Made by a program: the position numbers and the translations under genes. DNA of 64,000 bases, from the NCBI GenBank assembly GCA_029261655.1, contig JAJDAY010000032.1:1-64000 (forward strand), in the 5' to 3' direction. Of the stretch, positions 45,177-54,457 are shown piece by piece. The first letter of the stretch is position 1. Every line of letters begins with the position of its first letter. Origin of the DNA: Nitrospinaceae bacterium (GTDB lineage Bacteria; Nitrospinota; Nitrospinia; Nitrospinales; VA-1). The notes under the pieces are model-generated. The model was not told the origin of the DNA. It made no database searches and saw nothing but the letters and a program-made list of their open reading frames with translations.

Positions 45177-45833
45177 GTGATAAAAAAATACCTCAGAGAT
45201 TCACCGGTATTATTTTTTTTATTGGCCGTGTTAATTTTTGTCGGATTTTCATTGAATGCCGAAGCGGCCCCTGAAACTTCTTCAAAAAAAACAGCTAAGG
45301 TAGAAGGGTTTCGTCTGGCCCTTTTTGGCATGACTGAAAAGGAAGTTTATCGGGCTATCTTTAAAGAGTTTCGCATTTCCAAAAAAAACGTCGAACGCCA
45401 GGTTCACCCGGTCGAGAAAACTGTCAACCTGGGAATCCTGGTGAAAGACCTTCTTCCTCAGTCCGGACTGGCACGGGTTTATTATGTGTTTGGTTATCAG
45501 TCCCGGCGGTTGATCCAGGTCAATATTATCTGGGGCAAACCGGTGACTGACAAACCGGATGCAAAGCGGGTGGTGGCGCTGGCCAATCAGTTGCGGGAAT
45601 ATTTTTCAGGGCAGGTGTTTAGAAAGCAGGGGTTGCTGGTCAACCAGTCGGTTGGAAAGGACTCGATACTGGTTTTTCGCGGGACGGATGATAAAGGCCG
45701 AATGGTTCTTTTGCTATTAGCCAACCCCCAAAAACCGGAGGGGCCTCAAAATCAGGAGATCGTTCTCAAACTGTCATACATTCAACAACCCGACCATCCC
45801 GACATTTTTAAAATCGAGAAGGGCAAGTTTTAA
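45177..45833 (+). CDS. exported protein of unknown function
   Basis: From GTG 45177 this is a 218-residue product with a signal peptide (hydrophobic stretch to LNAEA near residue 29). The mature part has no cysteine I can see, and no motif I recognise. The start is chosen because GGAG lies five bases before the GTG; a longer frame from 45120 overlaps amrS. The periplasmic protein is probably alpha/beta; function is unknown. Confidence 0.6.
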   Translation: MIKKYLRDSPVLFFLLAVLIFVGFSLNAEAAPETSSKKTAKVEGFRLALFGMTEKEVYRAIFKEFRISKKNVERQVHPVEKTVNLGILVKDLLPQSGLARVYYVFGYQSRRLIQVNIIWGKPVTDKPDAKRVVALANQLREYFSGQVFRKQGLLVNQSVGKDSILVFRGTDDKGRMVLLLLANPQKPEGPQNQEIVLKLSYIQQPDHPDIFKIEKGKF

Positions 45834-45898
45834 ACCCTGAAGGACTTTTGATACTTCATAAATTTTATAAAACTCATTGAAATTAAGAAGGAGAAAAA

Positions 45899-46369
45899 AT
45901 GAAAGATAAAATTCAGGTGGGAAAAGCCCTGGGGCGCGTCGCCAGTGGTTTATTTGTGGTCACAGCGAAGTGCGGCGATCAGGAGGACGCGGTTCTTGTC
46001 AGTTGGGTCAACCAGTGTTCCTTCGATCCACCCGCAGTGTCCATCGTGCTGGGCACGGTTCGACCCGCCCGCTTGCTGGTGGAGGGCTCGAACGCGTTCA
46101 TCGTTAACGTGCTCGGCAAAGACGACAATACCCTTCTCAAACATTTCAGTAAACCTCCGAAAGAAGATATCTTCAAGGGAATTAAAACCTCCCGGGGCGC
46201 GCACGGAATCCGGGTTTTAAAAGACGCCGTTTCCTGTTTGGAATGCGAGGTCGTCAATTCCGTTTTTTCAGGCGACCATGTTTTGTATATCGGGGAAATC
46301 GTCGGCGGTAAGGTGCTCAAGGGGGGAGACCCTTATGTCCACACAAGGACCAACGGATTCAATTATTAA
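45899..46369 (+). CDS. flavin reductase-like domain protein
   Basis: This 156-residue protein of the flavin reductase/FMN-binding split-barrel family (DIM6/NTAB type) has a characteristic start, GRVASGLFVVTAKCGDQEDAVLVSWVNQCSFDPPAVSIVL, and end, GDHVLYIGEIVGG. It may supply reduced flavin to a partner oxygenase or bind FMN for electron transfer, such as in the neighbouring redox systems. AAGAAGGAG precedes the ATG. It overlaps the convergent 88-residue gene by four bases. Confidence 0.85.
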   Translation: MKDKIQVGKALGRVASGLFVVTAKCGDQEDAVLVSWVNQCSFDPPAVSIVLGTVRPARLLVEGSNAFIVNVLGKDDNTLLKHFSKPPKEDIFKGIKTSRGAHGIRVLKDAVSCLECEVVNSVFSGDHVLYIGEIVGGKVLKGGDPYVHTRTNGFNY

Positions 46370-46632
46370 TCCAGCCCCAGCATGAGCAGGAAATCTGTTC
46401 GGGTGACGAGCAGGTAGGCGCCCATACATAAAAAAGCGATGACGGATACGATGAAAATTCCAAGCTTGATCAGGCGTTTTGGGTCGGTTTGATAATATTC
46501 CTTAACGTCCTCGGCAAAGCTTTCCATAACGCTTTCGTCGGGGTGTTTTTTATAGGACTTGTCTATCGCGTCTCTTCCGTAAATGATGCCGAAGATGATC
46601 GCGAGGATCATTATTTCAATGGCGCCGATCAT
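46366..46632 (-). CDS. small membrane protein upstream-linked to the SirB1-TPR-FGE gene
   Basis: The 88-residue product has two hydrophobic segments (about 5-18 and 57-77) and a charged centre. I do not recognise a family. It begins three bases after the stop of the large repeat protein at 46636-49194, on the same strand, so both are probably made together. Possible membrane partner. Confidence 0.6.
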   Translation of the reverse strand: MIGAIEIMILAIIFGIIYGRDAIDKSYKKHPDESVMESFAEDVKEYYQTDPKRLIKLGIFIVSVIAFLCMGAYLLVTRTDFLLMLGLD

Positions 46633-46635
46633 GAA

Positions 46636-49194
46636 TTAAAGTCCGTTTTGGCTCTTGTTAAGAAAATACCGGATTTTTTCATAATTGTAATTCTTCTGCA
46701 GAGTCAATTTTTTTGGAGAAATTTCATCGTCAATATTCTTGGCGCAACGAAAGCCGTAATCATCCATTCGCGTATTCTGGTTGCTGTTGTTGCGGAACGA
46801 CGAGCGAATGAACCCCGCTAAATCCCGCCAGGAACCTCCCCTGAGCGCCTTGAACTCTCCGCCAACGGGGCCTCCTGGGTTTTCGTATTCTGAAGAATCC
46901 GTATAATACTCCCGATCATACCAGTCGTCCACCCATTCTTTTACGTTTCCCGCCATGTTGAGCAGTCCAAACGGGCTTTTACCCTGAGGGAGAGCATCGA
47001 CCGGGACCATGACACGGTGGGCGGTTTCGTCCATCCAGGTTTGAAGGTACCGGGCGTGTTCCGGTGTGGGCGGAGAGTTTCCCCAGGGGAACATTCTTTT
47101 GTCCGTGCCGCGTGCCGCTTTTTCCCATTCCGCTTCGGTGGGGAGACGCTTGCCAATCGAGCGGCAATAAGCATCCGCTCCACTCCAGCTCACGTTATTT
47201 ATGGGAAACGATTCCAATCCCGGCCTGACCAGAAATTGTCCTTTGTAAATGAGCGTTCCGTATTTGTTGTCAAGATAATAGCTTTTTGGATTTTCAGCGG
47301 AATTTAAAAAATCGGCGTATTCATTTGCGGAGACTTCGTGGATATCAATAAAAAACGCGTCGAGAAATACCGGATGCTCCGGGGCTTCATCGAGTCCGGT
47401 TTGATTGGAACCCATGGTGAACAGACCGGAAGGAACCAGCGTCATATTTTCCGTGGCCTTGGTTTCTCCGGCTAAAACTTTTTTAAAGGTCAGGCCTTCT
47501 AAAAGGGAGCGGGCTTCTTCGGCAAATTCTCCCGACGGTTTTTGTTTTAGATAATTCTGCAGAAAGGGTTTGGCGTTTTCAATTTTTCCGGACTCAAATA
47601 AAATCCAGCCGCTGAAAAAATCCAGTTCCGGTCGGTTTGGAAATTTTTGGGCGGCATCCTGAATGTCTTTGACCATATCAACGGCCGCTCCTGAATCTTT
47701 AGTATTGAGTACCTTTAGATACCATTTTCTGGCTTCGGGAAAGGATTGGCTCAATAAGGCATAAAACCCCAGATTCATTTGCGCCAGAACGACCAGTTTT
47801 GGTTCCCCCCTGGCTGTTTTCAACCCCCGTTTGGTCCAGGCCGAAGCCAGTTTGATTTCGCCTTTCCGGTGATGAGTCCAGCCAAGTTGGATGGAGGCCC
47901 GAAGCAGTTCGGGATGATGTTCGATGAGAAAACGGTAAAGCTGGATTGCCTGATCGAAATCTTCCATCCTGTAAAATGTTTCGGCCAGCGGCTGTAACAC
48001 TTCCAGTTTTCCGGGATATTGAGTTCGCAATTGGTTGAAGGTCGTCAAGGCAAGTGGGTGTTGACCCATACGCAGGTAAATCTTGCCGATCGCGATTTGC
48101 GTCTGAAAATTTCGGGGGGCAATTTGCGCGAGCTTTTTTAAGTGCAAGAGGGCACCGAAGTATTGTCTTTTTGCCAGAAACAACTGGGCCAACGCCTGAT
48201 GACCGCGGCCATAAGACGGGTCGATTTGAACCACCTGTAAAAACGCTTCTATTGCATTGTCCAGATTGCCGGATTGCTGGTGAACCAGCCCCAGGTTGTA
48301 AAGGGTGGACAGATTGCCTGGGTCCGCTTTCAAAGCCAGTCGATAGTGCCGGATGGCTTTTTTGACCTGACCGGTTTCGGAATAGATATTTGCCAGGTTG
48401 TTGTGGGCTTCGATCGAACCGGTATTGATCCGGGTCGAAAGGTCCAGATAGAAAATGGCAGTGTCGGCCTGCCTGTTTTTGTAATAGACCATGCCCACGT
48501 TAGAGAAATAAGCTCCGAGGGTGGCTTTTTTGCCGATATTGCTCATGAAAAAAGGGGAGCTTTTTTGCTCCTGCAAGTTGAAACGTTCCTGATAATAGCT
48601 GTTTGGAATGGTGTACCCACTATCGGTGGCTTCAATATTGATGCTTGTATCGCCTGCCACATAGCGGACAAAAAAATGATTGGGCAGAGGCACGCCGAAA
48701 ATAGGAATGTCGAGTCGGTCCGCGATGATGAGATAGAGCAGAGAAAGGTTCATGCAATAACCCCGTTTACTTTTGAGCATGCCATGCAGAAAAAGCTCGG
48801 CAGGATCCATGGGGATTCCCTGGGCATCGACTTGATCGGTGTATCGGTAGCCACCTTCATCATGTATGGTCACTCTAAAAGCATCGACGATTTCTTGCGG
48901 GGAAGAGGCTTTTTTCAGTTTGGTCCGCACCGAGTCGGTCAATCGGTCCAATTCCGCACGCATCGGGGCGAGATCGAGAGCCGGGTCGCGGTGTCTGGAA
49001 ATGAATAGAATGGTTTCCGCCAGGTCGATATCTCGTTCATCCTGAGTTAAAATCGATTCCAGTCGATTTTCAATCGTCTTACCCGTTTTCTCCTGAGCGC
49101 TCACGATCTGGAGCCAGGGTCCCATCATCAAGGCCGAAAGAAGAGAGACGCAAACGCATATGCGAAGAAGCCGGAATGTTGCCTTGATGGTCAT
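46636..49194 (-). CDS. exported SirB1/transglutaminase-like, TPR and FGE-sulfatase fusion protein
   Basis: The 852-residue product has a signal peptide (to about VSAQE, residue 33). Residues ~60-205 form a SirB1/transglutaminase-like region with KRGYCMNLSLLYLIIADRL (possible catalytic Cys) and GVPLPNHFFVRY (His). Residues ~230-560 hold about eight TPR-like repeats. Residues ~580-830 form an FGE-sulfatase (SUMF1-type) domain: LVPSGLFTMGSN, NNVSWSGADAYCRSIGKRLPTEAEWEKAARG, MAGNVKEWVDDWY and ALRGGSW. Many FGE-like domains are ligand-binding or non-catalytic; whether this one oxidises anything is unknown. A periplasmic assembly or modification role is plausible. Confidence 0.8.
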   Translation of the reverse strand: MTIKATFRLLRICVCVSLLSALMMGPWLQIVSAQEKTGKTIENRLESILTQDERDIDLAETILFISRHRDPALDLAPMRAELDRLTDSVRTKLKKASSPQEIVDAFRVTIHDEGGYRYTDQVDAQGIPMDPAELFLHGMLKSKRGYCMNLSLLYLIIADRLDIPIFGVPLPNHFFVRYVAGDTSINIEATDSGYTIPNSYYQERFNLQEQKSSPFFMSNIGKKATLGAYFSNVGMVYYKNRQADTAIFYLDLSTRINTGSIEAHNNLANIYSETGQVKKAIRHYRLALKADPGNLSTLYNLGLVHQQSGNLDNAIEAFLQVVQIDPSYGRGHQALAQLFLAKRQYFGALLHLKKLAQIAPRNFQTQIAIGKIYLRMGQHPLALTTFNQLRTQYPGKLEVLQPLAETFYRMEDFDQAIQLYRFLIEHHPELLRASIQLGWTHHRKGEIKLASAWTKRGLKTARGEPKLVVLAQMNLGFYALLSQSFPEARKWYLKVLNTKDSGAAVDMVKDIQDAAQKFPNRPELDFFSGWILFESGKIENAKPFLQNYLKQKPSGEFAEEARSLLEGLTFKKVLAGETKATENMTLVPSGLFTMGSNQTGLDEAPEHPVFLDAFFIDIHEVSANEYADFLNSAENPKSYYLDNKYGTLIYKGQFLVRPGLESFPINNVSWSGADAYCRSIGKRLPTEAEWEKAARGTDKRMFPWGNSPPTPEHARYLQTWMDETAHRVMVPVDALPQGKSPFGLLNMAGNVKEWVDDWYDREYYTDSSEYENPGGPVGGEFKALRGGSWRDLAGFIRSSFRNNSNQNTRMDDYGFRCAKNIDDEISPKKLTLQKNYNYEKIRYFLNKSQNGL

Positions 49195-49765
49195 AACGGA
49201 ATGGGAGTGGTTTCTGGATTTATAAATTCTATCCCTAGTATATCAAACGAAAATTTTGCCGGGGGAGGGTTATTGAAAGTTTTTTAGAGGTGCTTTTTTC
49301 ACTTTGATCTGTCGGGACGGAAACAAATTGCATGGAAAACTTGGGCTTCCAGCATCGGATTATCAGAACTTAAGCAGACGGATAATTCGGGCTACTTCAT
49401 ATTTCCATACCGGGTTTTAATCATCATTCAGAGGTACCGGTCAAGCGGAGAAAGGGTCAATATTCTCTGGGTATATTCAGTTTTTTATTTACAGGTCGGC
49501 GCATATTTCGCCAGAGAAGGAACCGCTTTTTTGAGCATGAGAGGAGGGTTTTACCAAAAAAGCCGAAATATCGGGATTATCTAGCGATAGTATTCGCATA
49601 TATGGCATAATTTTGATTTTTATAACCTACCTTGAAATTATTTATTACCTTGTGTGGAGGCTTCCGATAAGTGAGTTTATTGACGGAACTTATTGAAAAA
49701 TAATAATTTATTGTTATCCTATTAGTAACGCATTGCGATTCCTTTCCAACTCTTTGGAGGTTATC
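49195..49765. other. 571-base gap with a promoter near its 3' end
   Basis: Apart from the promoter at 49680-49707, I found nothing firm. There is no tRNA, no good hairpin with T tail and no frame with coding character. An antisense frame at 49577-49930 is judged non-coding. The minus-strand FGE gene would also need control from this gap. Confidence 0.5.
49680..49707 (+). promoter_or_regulatory. candidate sigma70 promoter
   Basis: TTGACG (49680-49685) and AATAAT (49702-49707) are 16 bases apart, each matching consensus at five of six. Transcription would begin near 49714, about 50 bases before the ATG at 49766. Confidence 0.5.
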
Positions 49766-50452
49766 ATGCCCGTTCATTTCAAGCATCTGGATAGCGGAAA
49801 AATCGACACGACCGAGTCCTTCTTTTCCAATCAGTTTTTGCGCGGAAGGATCGACAGCGGAAAAGAATCGAACGCCGGCTTCGACCTCATTTTTGAGGAG
49901 GGCAGAAGTGAAGAATGGTGTGAACAGCATTGGAAAGAGATCAAAGCCAATGAAATGAAATACGATGAAGATGTGAACCAGTACATCTCACTCACCCTGG
50001 CGGACCTGGCGAACCCAAAATCTCTGGCATTCGCGAATCAATACACCGTGGGTATTGACGACGATGCGGGGAAAATTGCCGTGACCTTGCAGGAACAGAT
50101 CAAGTCCTATTTCCTTTACAAGATCAATGCGGATTTCCTCCTTTTGAGTCTGGGGCTGTTCCGTCCCGATAGCAATATCCTGGGAGAGGCCTATTTTGAC
50201 AAGGGAGAGAGCTATTATTTTGCCGCCGCCAGCAATTTGAAGTCGGTGAGGGGAGGCCGTTCCGGGATGTCCGATGTGCTGGAAAAATTGTCCGGCGGAT
50301 TCGGCAAGTATGTGGAGATCCTCAGAACCATGAAAAATTCCGCCGATAACTTCCTGAGCTTTAACTTTAAGTTTTCCAAGGCGGAAATGCTGGATTTGGA
50401 AGCGTCCCTCAGTCAGGTGGCGCAGAAAAAACAGGACAGCGGATTGTCCTGA
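49766..50452 (+). CDS. conserved-looking soluble protein of unknown function
   Basis: From ATG 49766 (TTGGAGG five bases upstream) this is 228 residues: no signal peptide, no clear helix membrane segment, an acidic first half, and a helical C-terminus. One Cys lies in EEWCEQHW. I do not recognise a family. It has its own promoter and is alone on its strand, with a weak 6-bp stem after the stop. Confidence 0.6.
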   Translation: MPVHFKHLDSGKIDTTESFFSNQFLRGRIDSGKESNAGFDLIFEEGRSEEWCEQHWKEIKANEMKYDEDVNQYISLTLADLANPKSLAFANQYTVGIDDDAGKIAVTLQEQIKSYFLYKINADFLLLSLGLFRPDSNILGEAYFDKGESYYFAAASNLKSVRGGRSGMSDVLEKLSGGFGKYVEILRTMKNSADNFLSFNFKFSKAEMLDLEASLSQVAQKKQDSGLS

Positions 50453-50509
50453 CCCTGAAGACGTTTCAAAGCCAGGGTTTAATAGATTCTGTGCGGTGAA
50501 ATATCCTTG

Positions 50510-50770
50510 TCAGTAAAGCTCCGGGTTCTTGCGTTCCCAGCCCTTACCCTGCATGCACCCCAGAAAACCCGCGTGACCGCCCGTATAACCTGCCTCCCGA
50601 CCGCGAATTTTGTGGCTGTATTTGTTTTTCTCAGCGTCACATATCCGGGAATCCCCATCAAAGGTTTTCTCGCTAGCCCCAGGGCCAGGATGGGTGAAAT
50701 CCCTATATAAATGGTCCTCCCCACAACCTGTTAAAACCAGAATCGCCAAAGCGAGAATGATGAGTTTCAT
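50510..50770 (-). CDS. small lipoprotein
   Basis: The 86-residue product starts with MKLIILALAILVLTGCGED, a lipoprotein signal with acylated Cys16. The mature part has two further Cys, one in RICDAEKNKY and one in LGCMQGKGW, probably disulfide-linked. The C-terminal CMxxKGW-type ending recurs in many small lipoproteins of unknown role. It lies downstream of a run of 13-base tandem repeats. Confidence 0.7.
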   Translation of the reverse strand: MKLIILALAILVLTGCGEDHLYRDFTHPGPGASEKTFDGDSRICDAEKNKYSHKIRGREAGYTGGHAGFLGCMQGKGWERKNPELY

Positions 50771-50792
50771 TTTTTTCCTAAAACCAAAAGAG

Positions 50793-50831
50793 TTTAACCT
50801 TAAAGTTTAACCTTAAAGTTTAACTTTAAAG
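50793..50831. repeat. three tandem 13-base repeats
   Basis: TTTAACCTTAAAG occurs twice in a row (50793-50805, 50806-50818), then a variant TTTAACTTTAAAG (50819-50831). Each unit contains a TTAA...TTAA dyad. They begin 22 bases upstream of the lipoprotein start codon at 50770, so operator or promoter-linked repeats are possible. Confidence 0.8.
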
Positions 50832-50888
50832 TTTCAGTTTAAATTGTTAATTTAATGGCAAATAATTTGTTTGTATTGAGCAATCACT

Positions 50889-51164
50889 TTAGCTCAAAGT
50901 CTTTTTAAACGAACCTTTGACGAGACGATAAGCCAGCCGCTTCCCCTCATAAATGGTGGGAACTCCTATCAAAGCTCCGCATTCTCCGCAGGTCAAAGGC
51001 GGCAAATCCGATTTATTCCCGATCTGTTTTAATTGTAACAGAGATTTCGGACCCTGAATCCGCTCGATGAGAACCCGCACCAGCGCGCCCGTCCCCTGTT
51101 TTTTGTATTCCACCACCAGATTGTCACATTGGCGGCATCCGAGGGAAATGATTTTAGTGGCCAT
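50889..51164 (-). CDS. small zinc-ribbon-like protein
   Basis: From ATG 51164 this is 91 residues with two Cys knuckles, LGCRQCDN and LTCGECGAL, about 45 residues apart. A zinc-ribbon-type fold is likely. Other starts at 51176 or 51227 are possible; none has an ideal ribosome site, AAGGG being close to the ATG used. I do not recognise a family. The gene at 11450-11737 encodes another protein of similar size. Confidence 0.55.
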   Translation of the reverse strand: MATKIISLGCRQCDNLVVEYKKQGTGALVRVLIERIQGPKSLLQLKQIGNKSDLPPLTCGECGALIGVPTIYEGKRLAYRLVKGSFKKTLS

Positions 51165-51276
51165 GACCCTTATCATAACCCGTTTCAGGTTTTGGGGAAG
51201 AGGAGAAGAAAAAAGCTTTCCCTGCAAAAAAACATAGCCGGTTGGCTGTGTTAAACAATCCCAATAATGCGTCCTT

Positions 51277-54200
51277 TCAACTTTTTCTCCGAATCCTGTA
51301 TTCCCGGTTGGCGGGGAAGTTTTGCGTGAGAGCGGTTGCCTCCCCGGTGGACCAGTGAATTTCGACTTTGCTCACGGTATCGTATTCTCCCAGACCAAAA
51401 TGGGCGATGGGCGCGTCGAAGGAATGAAATCCCCCGCTGGCCTTGATCTCACGGAACTGGTGTCTCTCTCCGTTTTCCCCATAGTGGATAATGACTTTAC
51501 ATCCGATGCACTGGCGATTGCCTTGTTCATCTTTTAATTTGAACGTGACGCTGTTGCCCTTGGCGTTGTTGTTGAGGTACACCTTGAACGGGCCATATTG
51601 TGTGTTACTGATAATGTCCAGGTCGCCGTCGTTGTCGATGTCGATATAAGTGTAGGACGAACTGTGGTCGCGGTCGAACAGGCCAAATTCTTTTTCGGCT
51701 GATTGGAAAGTTTTGCCCGCCTGGTTATGGAAAAAATTATTGGTGGCAAACTCCTGGGTGATCAACACGCCGTTGACCACATAAAGATCCTGCCACTCGT
51801 CATTGTCCAGATCGGCGAATTTCGCGTTCCAGCTCCACTCGGCGGTGGTGACGCCGTTTTGCTCGGAGATGTCTTCAAACGGTTTATCCTTGCCCCCCAA
51901 TAGAAGGAGGTTGGACAGCGCCTGCTGAGGAATTTCTTCACTTGTGTCGGGTTTGATCCTATTCCCAAGAAAATATTTCCGGCACAAAGTCTGGCCCATT
52001 TTATGTCCTTCGGATATTTTGTCACACAGCGACTCATCGTTTCTTTCCGCCGCCAGGAGAGCCAACCGGGTCACCATGCAATCCCGGACAGCCTGCTTAT
52101 CCTTGAGCGATAAGCATCTTTCCGAGATGTCCTGCTTTTCCGGGTTCAGCAATGTGACCAGATGGACCATGTCCTGACATTGCTTTAAATTCAGGACGCT
52201 TTCGCCCGAAGCGCAGAATTCCTTGCCGGAATTTTTCATTTCACTGCCAAAAATATTGGAGACTACATCAATGCCTTTTGTAAAGCCTATATTGGCCAAG
52301 TAAATATCCGGGACAAGGTCGTTGTTGATGTCACCGGTGTCGATGCTCATGGTGTTTTCCGTTGTTACCGGGAAAAGGTTGTCGCGGACGGTTACTTTCT
52401 TCAATGTTCTATTCAACGTTCCCAAATAGAAAGTGTCGGCGACCCGGTAATCGTTGCCGATGACAAGATCGGGAAGGGTGTCTCCATTGATATCGGATAT
52501 CAGGGACGCCTGCGTTTGGCCGGGGATTCCGGCTAAATCGGTGACTTGAAACTCCAGATTATTATTCAGGATCAACTGATCGACCGAGGTGTCTATGGGT
52601 TTTCTAGTCAGCACTCCGAGATGGTAATTTCCGTTGACCATGTCGAGATAATTATTACCGTCGATGTCGCCAAAGGCGATGGCATTGGTCAGCAGTCCGT
52701 GGTTTTTGGGCAGGGGGATGACTTTCGCCTCATTGCTTTTCGTCTCTGGATTGAGAAACAGAAAATTTCCTTCTTCAAACGTCGTGATGACCACATCCAG
52801 CCAATCGTCGTTGTTCATGTCCACAAGGGCGATGTTGATGGTCTGTTTGCCAAATGCTTCTTCATAGGGCCAGTGGATTTCTTTAAAACGCTTGCCGTTG
52901 ATATTTTGATACAGCCTGAAGCCGTTGTCCGTCGCGACGGCAACGTCGGTCCAGCCGTCGTTGTTGAAATCACCTGAGGAAATTCCCCGACCGAAAAAGA
53001 ACGGGTCGAAAAATATTTCAGGCGTTAACGTATTCGTATAAGTGATGCTTAACTCCGGCGCCAAAATTTTGCTGAAGGGTTTCGGGCCGTCACCTTTTCT
53101 GGGCTGATGCGAAGAAAAATCTACGGCGATGTTGCCCTGTCGCAAAAGCCTTTGCAGGATAGGTGAAGCAGTGGGGTAGGGGGTTGTGGGAAGGGGGGTC
53201 TCCGCTGAAAAACTTACGGGTTCCTTTGAAGAATCAGGAACGTCGCTATGGACTATCGAATCGTAACGCGCGAGCCACTTGACGTATTTATAATCCGAAT
53301 AAAAATTTGCCGCGTAACCCAGCCCCATACCCAGCACGCAGACAATGAGATAAAGTTGAACGGCCAGTTTCAGGGAAAAGGTCTGGGCAATGATCAGGGC
53401 CGAATAAATACTGAATGTTCCCAGGGTGAACAACAGCGTCATCACAAAGCCCATAGGCAATCCCGACATCATCAGAGCCTGCGAGAGCATGACATCAAAA
53501 GCAATGGGCAAAGGCAGAAACGTCCCCATGAACGCGATGAGGGCCAGGTTGTAAAAGTTGACCGGAACGCCGATGAGTTTTTCAAAACTCCAGACATGAC
53601 TGAGGAGGGCCCCCAGAAAGCCCGCCAACAGCATGAGGGGGCCGGTTCTGATCAGGATGTATTTGAAACTTTTCCAATAATCCGCGCCCGCCGTGGCAAG
53701 CGCGGTTGACCAGGGCTCGAAATTATTTTCCAACGCGCAGACGGAGTCATCCGATAGCTCCGTTATTTTTTTTGCGGCCGGTTGGTTTTTGGAAATAAAA
53801 GGCACGATCAACAGCACCAGTACAAACGTCGCACCCAGCTTGAGGAGCGCCAGGTGAAGGGGGAATATGGAAAACAGCATGGTGAGAACCACGATGTTGA
53901 GAGTCGGCGAACTGAACATCACCGACAAGGCCAGCTCCATTTTACTGCCGGCTTCATAAATACTTTTGGCGATGGGGGCGACGCAGTTCACGCATACGCC
54001 CAAGGGCGTGCCCAATAACATTCCCATGAAACTGTTTTTAAATCGTCGGTCCGAAGCGTTTTTGGGAAAGTAGCTGAGCAGGGTCAGGAAAGCGGCGGCC
54101 AGGACCAATCCAAAGGCCATTCCCCGCCAATTGGTTTCATACCAGTTGAGAGAGGTATAAAAGACGCGGGTGGGCAAGGGGGCGTTGTCCGGAACGGAAA

Positions 54201-54354
54201 AATGCGCCTCGTGCGTCAGCGGGTCCTGAAAGGCGTCGGTTCCCGAAAGGGCGGCTTTATTGCTGAGGGCAGGATAACGGGAAACCCCCCAGAAGCTGAT
54301 GCCAACCGCCACCACAAAAATCAGTAAAATTACGATCCGTCGGTTCTTGAACAT
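51277..54354 (-). CDS. permease (DUF318/ArsP-like) fused to FG-GAP beta-propeller and ASPIC/UnbV domain
   Basis: The 1025-residue product has two clear parts. Residues ~1-390 are a polytopic permease with eight or more helices, including NSFMGMLLGTPLGVCVNCVAP and MFSSPTLNIVVLTMLFS, typical of the DUF318/ArsP permease family. From about 450 there are at least seven FG-GAP/VCBS repeats with Ca-type loops such as DFNNDGWTDV, DMNNDDWLDV and DIDNDGDLDI. A Cys-rich helical insert (six Cys, about 720-810) interrupts the repeats. The end (from about 935) is an ASPIC/UnbV domain (GCKVIIHYGENGE and VEIHWSTGEAT). The propeller should face the periplasm. The substrate is unknown. Fusion of these parts is unusual. 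Confidence 0.85.
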   Translation of the reverse strand: MFKNRRIVILLIFVVAVGISFWGVSRYPALSNKAALSGTDAFQDPLTHEAHFSVPDNAPLPTRVFYTSLNWYETNWRGMAFGLVLAAAFLTLLSYFPKNASDRRFKNSFMGMLLGTPLGVCVNCVAPIAKSIYEAGSKMELALSVMFSSPTLNIVVLTMLFSIFPLHLALLKLGATFVLVLLIVPFISKNQPAAKKITELSDDSVCALENNFEPWSTALATAGADYWKSFKYILIRTGPLMLLAGFLGALLSHVWSFEKLIGVPVNFYNLALIAFMGTFLPLPIAFDVMLSQALMMSGLPMGFVMTLLFTLGTFSIYSALIIAQTFSLKLAVQLYLIVCVLGMGLGYAANFYSDYKYVKWLARYDSIVHSDVPDSSKEPVSFSAETPLPTTPYPTASPILQRLLRQGNIAVDFSSHQPRKGDGPKPFSKILAPELSITYTNTLTPEIFFDPFFFGRGISSGDFNNDGWTDVAVATDNGFRLYQNINGKRFKEIHWPYEEAFGKQTINIALVDMNNDDWLDVVITTFEEGNFLFLNPETKSNEAKVIPLPKNHGLLTNAIAFGDIDGNNYLDMVNGNYHLGVLTRKPIDTSVDQLILNNNLEFQVTDLAGIPGQTQASLISDINGDTLPDLVIGNDYRVADTFYLGTLNRTLKKVTVRDNLFPVTTENTMSIDTGDINNDLVPDIYLANIGFTKGIDVVSNIFGSEMKNSGKEFCASGESVLNLKQCQDMVHLVTLLNPEKQDISERCLSLKDKQAVRDCMVTRLALLAAERNDESLCDKISEGHKMGQTLCRKYFLGNRIKPDTSEEIPQQALSNLLLLGGKDKPFEDISEQNGVTTAEWSWNAKFADLDNDEWQDLYVVNGVLITQEFATNNFFHNQAGKTFQSAEKEFGLFDRDHSSSYTYIDIDNDGDLDIISNTQYGPFKVYLNNNAKGNSVTFKLKDEQGNRQCIGCKVIIHYGENGERHQFREIKASGGFHSFDAPIAHFGLGEYDTVSKVEIHWSTGEATALTQNFPANREYRIRRKS

Positions 54355-54457
54355 GGAAGGCTATTCTAGATTAAAGAATATTTAGTTCAAGCCCCGGATG
54401 CAGATAAAACTTCCGGTGCGCCTCCCTGTTTGACCGTAAAGGCTAAACGTTATTGCT

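Noticed and set aside
49577-49930. 117-codon minus-strand frame overlapping the 49766 gene
   Set aside because: The gene at 49766 has a strong ribosome site and promoter; the antisense frame has neither and ends in AT-rich sequence.
50452-50478. 6-bp stem after the 49766 gene considered as a terminator
   Set aside because: The stem is short with a 15-base loop and only a few T after it.
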